Shown here in pieces: positions 1-5,733 of a stretch of 5,733 nt of DNA (the stretch's first letter is position 1; the number at the start of each line of letters is the position of its first letter). Under the pieces are notes generated by a model. That model was not told the DNA's origin. It did not search any database and worked only from the letters and a program-made list of their open reading frames with translations. The stretch comes from Pseudomonadota bacterium (GTDB taxonomy: Bacteria > Pseudomonadota > Gammaproteobacteria > Burkholderiales > Thiobacillaceae), in contig JAJZRT010000244.1 in NCBI GenBank assembly GCA_021802595.1, positions 448 through 6,180 of the forward strand. The letters are read 5' to 3'. Made by a program: the position numbers and the translations under genes.

Positions 1-207
1 TGCGGCAGTGTCCTGCAGTGGGCCCACGGTTCCCTGCGTGTCGATTAAGACACAGTCGTAATAGTCTTCGGATACGGCGGGGGAATTCAGGGCATTGCCA
101 AGTCGTTCGCCGCGATCAATCCGATGCAGGAGCCAGGTTTGGAGACTGCCATCTGGATCGTCCGACCGGATTACATCGAGCCCATCGATTACCGTCTGAG
201 AGATGCA
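1..207 (-). pseudogene. ParA-family partition ATPase, 5'-truncated fragment running off the left edge
   Basis: Reading leftwards from about 207, one frame stays open to position 1 and encodes an internal ParA segment: CISQTVIDGLDVIRSDDP, then LQTWLLHR, then YYDCVLIDTQGTVGPLQD. The hydrophobic strand ending in LIDTQG is the Walker B-like aspartate motif of ParA/MinD ATPases. From memory of the family, IDTQG followed by GPLQD, and the SDDP/SNDD block, recall the ParA proteins of integrative and conjugative elements of the ICEclc/PAGI type. Such proteins bind ATP and help maintain or segregate the element. The N-terminal part with the Walker A P-loop is absent. An in-frame TAG at 220-222 closes the frame upstream, and no ATG, GTG or TTG start lies between it and the conserved part. 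The fragment therefore has no start of its own and abuts a broken aer-like gene. The C-terminal half lies outside the window. The ParA assignment is fairly sure; the element type is inference. Confidence 0.72.
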
Positions 208-1310
208 ATCTTCCGCGAACTATTCTTGATCGAGGCCATGGTGTCGACCACCTGGTGCACGACCGAACCCCCCTTTTCTGCCACATCGGCGGTGGAAACG
301 ACGAGCTGGTTGGCCTGGTTCGCGTTGTCGGCGTTCTGCTTGACCGTGCTGGTCAACTCCTCCATCGAGCTCGCGGTTTCCTCCAGGCTGGAGGCCTGCG
401 ACTCGGTGCGCGCCGAGAGGTCGGCATTGCCGGCAGCGATCTCGCTGGCGCCAGCGTTGACAATCCCGGTGCTCTGCTTGATCTGGCCGACCAGCAGCTT
501 GATGTTGATCTGCAGGATGCGCAGCGCCTGCAGCATGCGCTGCACCTCGCCGGTGCCGCTGGCGTGGATGCGGCCGGTGAGGTCGCCCGAGCTCATGCGG
601 TCGATGTCGCCGCGGGCGCGTTCAAGCGGAGCGACGACCATGCGATGGCACAGGATCCCGAATCCGACCGCGAGCGGAATGCCAATCGCGGCGATCGTCT
701 CGAGCCAGCCGACCAGCGCGTGGTTGGTTTCGTCGGCGAGCATCAAGCCGAGCAGGCCGACCAGGCCGAACAGCACGACCATGGTGCCGCTCGCCATGAG
801 CAGGATGGACTTGAGCGACAGTCCGCTCAGCGCGTCGAGGCAGCAGCGCTCGAGAAGCGTGGGCCGTACGGCGTTGCCCTCCCTGATCTTGAGCGACCTG
901 TCGCCGGCCTTGACCGCCCGGTAGGCGGCCTCGGCCGCCGCGACCGCTTCCCGGCTCGGCTTGGTGCGAATCGAGGTGTAGCCGACAACGCGGCCGTTCT
1001 CGATCAGCGGCGCGGCGTTGGCCTCGACCCAGTAGTGGTCGCCGTTCTTGCAGCGGTTCTTCACCAGGCCGGTCCAGGCCTTGCCGGCCTTGAGCGTCGC
1101 CCAGAAGTCGGCGAACGCCTCGACCGGCATGTCGGGATGGCGCACGATGTTTTGCGGCGCCCCCATCAGCTCGTCTTCGCTGAAGCCGCTGATGTTGATG
1201 AAATCCTGGTTGACGTAGGTGATGTTGCCGTGGAGGTCGGTCTTCGACACTACCGTCTCGCTGTCCTTCAGCACATACTCGACATTGGTGACCGGTAAAT
1301 TGGTTCGCAT
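189..1310 (-). CDS. aer: Aer-like PAS/HAMP methyl-accepting chemotaxis receptor, C-terminally truncated
   Basis: This is a redox (energy) taxis receptor of the Aer type, 373 residues as it stands. A PAS domain spans about residues 10-120. Its IVRHPDMP motif places Arg57, His58 and Asp60 at the same numbers as the FAD-binding residues of E. coli Aer, and KNG-HYWV follows. Two membrane segments lie at about 168-191 and 205-224, then HAMP at about 222-275, then the start of the cytoplasmic helix with its adaptation region (SSLEETASSMEELT, 307-320). Homology ends at SSRKIA (364-369). Four unrelated residues and TAA follow, so the hairpin tip that binds CheA/CheW (normally [21 protein letters not shown]) and the whole return helix are missing. 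Family members are usually about 500 residues or longer. The start at 1310 is preferred over 1349 because AGGAGAG lies 9 bases upstream and the numbering matches Aer. As it stands it should not signal to CheA; it is probably a pseudogene. Confidence 0.85.
   Translation of the reverse strand: MRTNLPVTNVEYVLKDSETVVSKTDLHGNITYVNQDFINISGFSEDELMGAPQNIVRHPDMPVEAFADFWATLKAGKAWTGLVKNRCKNGDHYWVEANAAPLIENGRVVGYTSIRTKPSREAVAAAEAAYRAVKAGDRSLKIREGNAVRPTLLERCCLDALSGLSLKSILLMASGTMVVLFGLVGLLGLMLADETNHALVGWLETIAAIGIPLAVGFGILCHRMVVAPLERARGDIDRMSSGDLTGRIHASGTGEVQRMLQALRILQINIKLLVGQIKQSTGIVNAGASEIAAGNADLSARTESQASSLEETASSMEELTSTVKQNADNANQANQLVVSTADVAEKGGSVVHQVVDTMASIKNSSRKIASLRR
201..208. other. Rearrangement junction between aer-like and parA-like sequence
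   Basis: On the minus strand the aer frame matches the receptor family through Lys-Ile-Ala (codons ending at 204) and then diverges. In a different frame, ParA-like homology begins at about 207-203 (Cys-Ile-Ser-Gln-Thr). The two homologies meet within a few bases, with no spacer, no insertion-sequence end and no obvious target duplication visible. A deletion or illegitimate recombination, or a chimeric assembly, would give this picture. Confidence 0.65.
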
Positions 1311-1319
1311 TGCTGATCT

Positions 1320-1326
1320 CTCTCCT
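1320..1326 (-). promoter_or_regulatory. Ribosome binding site of the aer-like gene
   Basis: On the minus strand AGGAGAG lies 9 bases before the ATG at 1310. It is the best Shine-Dalgarno match here and decides for that start over the in-frame upstream ATG at 1349, which lies before the ribosome binding site. Confidence 0.7.
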
Positions 1327-1383
1327 GATTGCTGTCGATTCCGCTTCAAGGCTCGCCCCGAAAATCCTCTTTTCTGTGGCGCT

Positions 1384-1406
1384 GGAAGCCATCCGGGTCG
1401 GCTTCC
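1384..1406. repeat. Inverted repeat GGAAGCC / GGCTTCC in the aer leader
   Basis: Two perfect 7-base arms (1384-1390 and 1400-1406) are separated by 9 bases. They lie 73 bases upstream of the aer-like start, between it and the AT-rich region. No T run follows on either strand, so it is not a typical intrinsic terminator. It could be an operator or a leader hairpin, or chance. Confidence 0.35.
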
Positions 1407-1419
1407 GCCAAACCCATGA

Positions 1420-1549
1420 CGACAAAATATGTTAAAAGTGATAAAAATACCAAATACAAATACACATCAAGATCAGACATGTCGCTTTTCTGATACACAT
1501 TGATCAGTCGAGTCGACCAGGTTTGCCTGAAGTGTTAAAAATCCAAAAC
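1420..1549. promoter_or_regulatory. AT-rich divergent promoter/operator region with repeated boxes
   Basis: This is the only clearly AT-rich stretch in the window (strongest at about 1420-1500), and it separates the leftward aer-like gene from the rightward regulator gene. It holds three AAATAC hexamers (1445-1450, 1452-1457, 1458-1463). It also holds three half-boxes: ATCAG at 1472-1476, CTGAT at 1490-1494 and ATCAG at 1503-1507. TACACAT occurs twice, 33 bases apart (1461, 1494), each time followed by GATCAG. Promoters for both directions are expected here, but I could not fix a convincing -35/-10 pair. The boxes are candidate operators, possibly for the adjacent helix-turn-helix protein. 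Confidence 0.45.
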
Positions 1550-2131
1550 ATGTCCAGTCCCTCTTTCTACACAACCCGTGAGGCCGCCCGGAAAATCGGC
1601 GTATCGCTCACGACGATCCAGCTGTGGGTGGAAGCGGGCATCCTGTCGGCCTGGAAAACCGCGGGAGGGCATCGCCGCATCCCGAGCGAGGCAGTCGAGG
1701 CCATCCTGGCCAGGCAACGCCCCGCGGGCATCGAGGCAGACGCCGCCCAGACGCATAGCGTTCTGATCGTCGAGGACGAGCCCGTACAACGCGAGCTCTA
1801 CCGGCTGAAATTCGCCGAATGGAAGCTGCCGGTGAATCTGTACCTGGCGCAGGACGGTTTCGATGGCCTGGTCATGGTCGGCAAATACGCCCCGCAACTG
1901 GTGGTTGCCGATCTCTCGATGCCGGGCATGGACGGCTTCGAAATGATCCGGCGACTGATCCAGAACAAGGAAATCCGGGCGCCCGAAATCATCGTGGTGA
2001 CCGCGTTGACCCCCGCCGAAATCGAGGCCCATGGCGGCCTGCCAGCGGATATTCCAGTCTATTCCAAACCCGCCCCTCTCGGCGTGCTCAAGCACATCGT
2101 CGAGCGAACGCTTCGCACGCGCGCACGCTGA
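1550..2131 (+). CDS. Response regulator with N-terminal MerR/excisionase-type HTH and C-terminal receiver
   Basis: A 193-residue cytoplasmic protein. Residues about 6-55 form a winged helix-turn-helix of the MerR/excisionase (HTH_17) type: FYTTREAARKIGVSLTTIQ, then LWVEAGIL, then the wing motif GGHRRIP. Residues about 68-190 are a full receiver domain: acidic pair Glu75-Asp76 in VLIVEDEP, phosphoacceptor Asp121 in ADLSMPGMDG, Thr151 in VVTALT, and Lys173 in YSKPA. All key residues are present, so it should be phosphorylated and act on DNA. The domain order is reversed relative to most response regulators. The start is uncertain: ATG 1550 fits family length, leaving a few residues before YTT, but has no clear ribosome site. 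GTG 1532, with AGG about 10 bases upstream, and TTG 1523 are in-frame alternatives. It ends 23 bases before the hybrid kinase gene, so the two are probably co-transcribed. Its target genes cannot be told from the sequence. Confidence 0.88.
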   Translation: MSSPSFYTTREAARKIGVSLTTIQLWVEAGILSAWKTAGGHRRIPSEAVEAILARQRPAGIEADAAQTHSVLIVEDEPVQRELYRLKFAEWKLPVNLYLAQDGFDGLVMVGKYAPQLVVADLSMPGMDGFEMIRRLIQNKEIRAPEIIVVTALTPAEIEAHGGLPADIPVYSKPAPLGVLKHIVERTLRTRAR

Positions 2132-2154
2132 CGCCTCCAACCGACAGAAAGCCC

Positions 2155-5100
2155 ATGCCCATTTCGATCGAGGCCACCCTCGCCCGCCTGCGGAATGAAT
2201 TCATCACGCTTCTGCCGGCCCGCATCGACATGCTGGAACAGCTTCTGGAAAGCATCGGGCGCGGCGAGTCGGGGGCGGCCAGGCGGCTGATACACGCCGC
2301 TCACAGCCTGGTGGGCGCTGCCGGCGTGCACCGCCTGATGGACATTTCAGCCACCGCACGCAAGCTTGAAATCGTCGCAGACAGCCTGCCGGCCGAGGGG
2401 CGGCCGTCCGACCCCAAGCTTTTCGCCCTGCACAAGGCGCTGGCGAAGCTCGCAGCCGCTGCAGACAACCCGGTTCTCGGTTACGTGCCGCCGCCCGAAG
2501 CCAGTCAGCCGCTGCAGATCGTCCTGGTGGGAGCCGACCCTGACCGGACACTCTGGCAGCGTTCGGTGCTGGAAGATGCCGGCTACCGCGTCTCGGTGTT
2601 CGAGCAGCCTGTCGATTGCGTTGATGCCCACTGGAACGGAGACCGGCCAGCGGCGCTGATCGTGGACATGGATTCACTCGGCAACGATCTCCAGGCTGCA
2701 CAGCCTCTTGCCGATCTGAAAACCCAGCATCTTGCCGACGCGTCGCTGATTTTCCTGTCGTCCCGGCATGACGTCGAATCAAGGCTCGCCGCCTACCGCG
2801 CCGGCGCCACCCGTTACCTGACCCTGCCGGTCCATCGCGATGCGCTTCTCCAGAGCCTGTCGGGCCTGGAGAAGCTCGCATCGACCCGCCCCTACCGTGT
2901 GCTGCTGGTCGACGACGACCCCGGCGAGCGTGCCGCGCAATCGCTGATCCTGCGTCAGGCCGGCATGGAAGTGCACGAGACGGACAACCCGCTCGAAGTC
3001 CCCGACCTCCTGAATGGCTTTGCTGCCGAAGTCCTGCTGATCGACATGGACATGCCGCAATGCAGCGGCCCCGAGCTGGCGGCCATCCTGCGCGGCGACG
3101 GGCGTCACGACCTCATTCCCGTCGTGTACCTGTCAGCCGGCTCCGGTGCCACCCCGCACGGCTTCGCGCTCGACCTGGGCGCCGAATATCTGCTCGCCAA
3201 GCCGGCGGACGCGCGCCAACTGACGACAGCGGCGTCCGTCTGCGCGAAGCGCTACCGGCAAACCCAGGAGCAGGTCGAAATCCTGCGTGCCACGCTCTAC
3301 GAGCGCGAGCGCCATCAGCACGCGCTCGATGCCCACGCGATCGTCAGCATCACCGATACGGCTGGCAGTCTCCTGTACGTCAACGAAAAGTTCTGCGAGG
3401 CCAGCGGCTACAGCCGCCACGAACTGGTCGGCAAGAATCATCGCATCGTCAAATCGGGCCTGCACCCTGACGAGCTGTACGCCAACCTCTGGCAGACCAT
3501 CACGCGCGGCCTGATCTGGCACGGTGAACTGTGCAACCGCCGCAAGGATGGCAGCTTCTACTGGGTGGAGACCACCATCGTCCCTTTCCTCGACGAAGAG
3601 GGACATCCTTACCAGTACATTTCCGTCCGCACCGACATCACCCGCGTCAAGGAAGCCGAGCAGCGCCTCGCCCGCAGCCAGGCCTACGCCAACATCGGCA
3701 CCTGGGACTGGAACATCGAGACGGGCGACCTTTACTGGTCCGAACGCATCGCCCCGCTGTTCGGTCATCCAGAAGGCACGCTCGAAACCACCTATGCGAA
3801 CTTCCTCGCCGCCGTACACCCGGAAGACCGCCAGAAAGTAGCCGGGGCCGTAAATGCCTGCGTCGAGCTCGGCGCCGAATACAACGTCGAGCACCGCGTC
3901 GTGTGGCCGGACGGCAGCGTGCGCTGGCTGCTCGAACGGGGTGACGTGGTGCGCGATGCAAGCGGCGCCCCGCTGCACATGCTGGGCGTGGTGCAGGACA
4001 TCACCGAGCGCAAGCTTGCCGAGGGGGCGCTGGAAGCGGCGCAACGGCTCGCGCGGCTCGGCAACTGGGCGGTCGACCTCGCCACCGGAACGATCACCTG
4101 GTCGAAGGAAGTCTATGCCCTGTTCAATCGCAGCCCCGACGACTACGCGCCGACGCTGGCAAGCTATTTCGACGAGCTCAGTCACCCGGAAGACGTCGAC
4201 AAGGTACGCGAGGCGCAACAGCGCGTTCTTGCCAATGGCGGACCGGAGCAGATCGACCACCGCATCCTGTGGCCAGACGGCACGGTGCGCTGGGTCCACC
4301 TCGAGGGGTACGTCGAACGCGATCATGGCGGCAGACCGATGGCGCTGTACGGCATGGTGCAGGACATTACCGAGCGCAAGCGTATCGAGATCGCGCTGGA
4401 AGAAAGCCGCGCACGGCTCGAGGAAGCGCAGAGCCTCGCCAAGCTCGGCCACTGGACGGCCGACCTGACCACGGGCGAATTGCAGTGGTCCGACGAGATC
4501 TACCGTATCTTCGGCCTCGACCCGGCACAGTTCACGCCCAGCGTCGATGCTTTCGAGCGGGCCGTCCATCCCGACGACAGGGCGCTGATCCTGGCCAGCG
4601 AACAACGCGCCGCCGAAACCGGCGTGCACGACGTGGTGCACCGCATCGTGCGGCCGGACAACGAGGTACGCTACGTCCATGAACTCGCGCACGCCAGGAT
4701 CGGCGCAGACGGCGAGATCCTTCAGCTGGCCGGCACGGTCCAGGACGTGACCGAACTCAAGCAGGCGGAACACGCGATGCTGCAGGCCAAGGAAGCCGCC
4801 GAAGCCGCCAGCCACGCCAAGAGCGAATTCCTGGCGAGCATGAGCCACGAGCTGCGCACGCCGCTCAATTCCATCCTCGGCTTCGCCCAACTGTTCGCCA
4901 TGGATACCAAGCTGCCGCCGCACAGCAAGGTGTACGCCCACGAGATCGAACGCGCCGGCCAGCATCTGTTGTCGCTGGTCAACGATCTCATCGATCTGGC
5001 CCGTATCGAGTCCGGCAAGCTCGACCTGTTCCCCGCGCCGGTCAGCGTGCAGGCCGTGGTGGCCGACAGCCTGGCGATGGTCGCGCCGATCGCCCGCGAT

Positions 5101-5733
5101 CGCGGCATCCAGCTCGTCGACACGGGTGGCGACGGCAAGGGCAGCGTGGTCATGGCCGACAGCACCCGCCTGCAACAGGTATTGATCAACCTGCTTTCCA
5201 ACGCGATCAAGTACAACCGCCCGGACGGCAAGGTGCACATTGCCTGCCACGCCGAGCCCGGTGCAACGCGCATCGCCATCACCGACAATGGCTTCGGCAT
5301 CGCGGCCGAGAAGCAGGCCCGCATGTTCAACGCGTTCGACCGCCTCGGGGCGGAACGCGGGCAGGTGGAAGGCAGCGGCATCGGGCTGGTGATCACCCGC
5401 CGCATCGTCGAGGCGATGGGCGGCAGCATCGGCTTCGAGAGCACGGAGGGCCAGGGCAGCACCTTCTGGGTAACCCTGCCGGGCACGACCGCAACGGCTC
5501 CCGACGCGCGCCCAAGCTCCGCCGCGGACATGGCCGCCGCACCGACGGTGCGCGCCTACGTGCTCTATATCGAGGACAACCCGATGAACCAGCATCTCAT
5601 GCAGCAGATTTTCGCTGCGCGCGAAAATCTGGAACTGCGCATCGCGCATACGGCCGAGATCGGCATCCAGCTGGCGCGGGTCGAGCCGCCGACCCTGATC
5701 ATGATGGACATCAACTTGCCTGGCATGGATGGC
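2155..5733 (+). CDS. Large soluble hybrid histidine kinase: HPt-REC-REC-PAS(x4)-HisKA-HATPase-REC, 3' end outside window
   Basis: The frame is open from ATG 2155 to the window end (1193 codons). Domains in order: HPt (about 1-105; His50 in AHSLVGAAG); receiver 1 (120-240; Asp171 kept, but Gly126-Ala127 replace the acidic pair and Leu224 replaces the lysine, so degenerate); receiver 2 (247-365; Asp253/254, Asp297, Ser327, Lys349, intact); PAS1 (about 385-500); three related PAS domains (about 508-620, 630-742, 759-870), the first two ending in QDITERK and the last in QDVTELK. HisKA follows (about 888-957; His898 in SHELRTPLN), then HATPase_c (about 998-1110; N box Asn1016, G1 DNGFGI, G2 GSGIGL). 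Receiver 3 starts at about 1134 (Glu1140-Asp1141, Asp1185 in MDINLPGMDG) and is cut by the window. No signal peptide or membrane span is seen, so it should sense a cytoplasmic cue. It likely autophosphorylates at His898 and relays via receiver and HPt to the upstream regulator. The ligand is unknown. The ribosome site (AGAAAG) is weak. Confidence 0.92.
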   Translation, partial: MPISIEATLARLRNEFITLLPARIDMLEQLLESIGRGESGAARRLIHAAHSLVGAAGVHRLMDISATARKLEIVADSLPAEGRPSDPKLFALHKALAKLAAAADNPVLGYVPPPEASQPLQIVLVGADPDRTLWQRSVLEDAGYRVSVFEQPVDCVDAHWNGDRPAALIVDMDSLGNDLQAAQPLADLKTQHLADASLIFLSSRHDVESRLAAYRAGATRYLTLPVHRDALLQSLSGLEKLASTRPYRVLLVDDDPGERAAQSLILRQAGMEVHETDNPLEVPDLLNGFAAEVLLIDMDMPQCSGPELAAILRGDGRHDLIPVVYLSAGSGATPHGFALDLGAEYLLAKPADARQLTTAASVCAKRYRQTQEQVEILRATLYERERHQHALDAHAIVSITDTAGSLLYVNEKFCEASGYSRHELVGKNHRIVKSGLHPDELYANLWQTITRGLIWHGELCNRRKDGSFYWVETTIVPFLDEEGHPYQYISVRTDITRVKEAEQRLARSQAYANIGTWDWNIETGDLYWSERIAPLFGHPEGTLETTYANFLAAVHPEDRQKVAGAVNACVELGAEYNVEHRVVWPDGSVRWLLERGDVVRDASGAPLHMLGVVQDITERKLAEGALEAAQRLARLGNWAVDLATGTITWSKEVYALFNRSPDDYAPTLASYFDELSHPEDVDKVREAQQRVLANGGPEQIDHRILWPDGTVRWVHLEGYVERDHGGRPMALYGMVQDITERKRIEIALEESRARLEEAQSLAKLGHWTADLTTGELQWSDEIYRIFGLDPAQFTPSVDAFERAVHPDDRALILASEQRAAETGVHDVVHRIVRPDNEVRYVHELAHARIGADGEILQLAGTVQDVTELKQAEHAMLQAKEAAEAASHAKSEFLASMSHELRTPLNSILGFAQLFAMDTKLPPHSKVYAHEIERAGQHLLSLVNDLIDLARIESGKLDLFPAPVSVQAVVADSLAMVAPIARDRGIQLVDTGGDGKGSVVMADSTRLQQVLINLLSNAIKYNRPDGKVHIACHAEPGATRIAITDNGFGIAAEKQARMFNAFDRLGAERGQVEGSGIGLVITRRIVEAMGGSIGFESTEGQGSTFWVTLPGTTATAPDARPSSAADMAAAPTVRAYVLYIEDNPMNQHLMQQIFAARENLELRIAHTAEIGIQLARVEPPTLIMMDINLPGMDG
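3661..4764 (+). repeat. Three tandem PAS-coding units inside the hybrid kinase gene
   Basis: PAS units 2, 3 and 4 share the same landmarks: (L/I)G-x-W at the start, HP(E/D)D in the middle, RP or WPD-x-x-VR-(W/Y), and QD(I/V)TE at the end. Spacing is about 122 codons between units 2 and 3 and about 128 between 3 and 4. At DNA level units 2 and 3 are in exact 366-base register. The stretch at 3991-4014 matches 4357-4380 at 23 of 24 bases, and 3901-3927 matches 4267-4293 at 23 of 27. This points to duplication within the gene, units 2 and 3 being the closest pair. PAS1 belongs to a different PAS subtype. Confidence 0.75.

Noticed and set aside
189..222. An Aer-ParA fusion protein made by programmed frameshifting
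   Set aside because: No slippery heptamer or stimulatory structure is evident, both partners lack essential halves, and a rearrangement or assembly join explains it more simply.
18..1298. Open frames on the plus strand across the left part (426 and 266 codons)
   Set aside because: They are antisense to the Aer-like receptor with its clear PAS, HAMP and methyl-accepting helix motifs; their translations look like high-GC shadow sequence.
1384..1406. Intrinsic terminator between the divergent genes
   Set aside because: The 7-base stem has a 9-base loop and no T run on either side, and a terminator is not expected between divergent starts.
1311..1430. A sigma-28 (flagellar) promoter for the aer-like gene
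   Set aside because: A GCCGA element occurs on the minus strand, but the TAAA-type -35 at the proper spacing is missing and the rest of the -10 does not match.
1523..1549. TTG 1523 as the start of the HTH-receiver gene
   Set aside because: It adds nine residues with no family resemblance and has no properly spaced ribosome site; ATG 1550 fits the usual short lead before the YTT helix start. GTG 1532 remains possible.
3133..5649. Long open frame on the minus strand (838 codons)
   Set aside because: It is antisense to the hybrid kinase, whose frame is open over the whole stretch and shows clear HPt, REC, PAS, HisKA and HATPase motifs. The minus frame has no recognisable domain and arises from high-GC codon bias.

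Overview
The window is high-GC DNA with the gene style of a betaproteobacterium, perhaps of the Azoarcus/Thauera type; this is an inference from base composition and protein style, not a phylogeny. It carries signal-transduction genes plus the scar of a rearrangement at the left edge. Both outer genes run off the window.

Left part (1-1310, minus strand): an Aer-like redox/aerotaxis receptor starts at 1310 and reads leftwards through PAS, two membrane segments, HAMP and the first part of the methyl-accepting helix. At about 201-208 the receptor homology stops abruptly, before the CheA/CheW-binding hairpin tip. In another frame the sequence becomes the internal part of a ParA-family ATPase of the kind found on integrative and conjugative elements, which continues past position 1. 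Both genes are broken at the same point: aer lacks its 3' end and parA lacks its 5' end. This looks like a deletion or recombination junction, or possibly a chimeric assembly.

Middle (1311-1549): a divergent intergenic region, AT-rich from about 1420 to 1500. It contains three AAATAC hexamers, three ATCAG/CTGAT boxes, and a short inverted repeat in the aer leader. It probably holds the promoters for both directions.

Right part (1550-5733, plus strand): a two-gene unit. The first gene encodes a small regulator with a MerR/excisionase-type helix-turn-helix at the N-terminus and a receiver domain at the C-terminus, the reverse of the usual order. After 23 bases comes a very large soluble hybrid histidine kinase, open to the window end (1193 codons visible): HPt, degenerate receiver, intact receiver, four PAS domains (the last three a tandem repeat family), HisKA, HATPase_c, and the first half of a third receiver. 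The likely logic is a cytoplasmic multi-input sensor feeding a phosphorelay whose output is the DNA-binding receiver protein. The partner relationship is inferred from adjacency.
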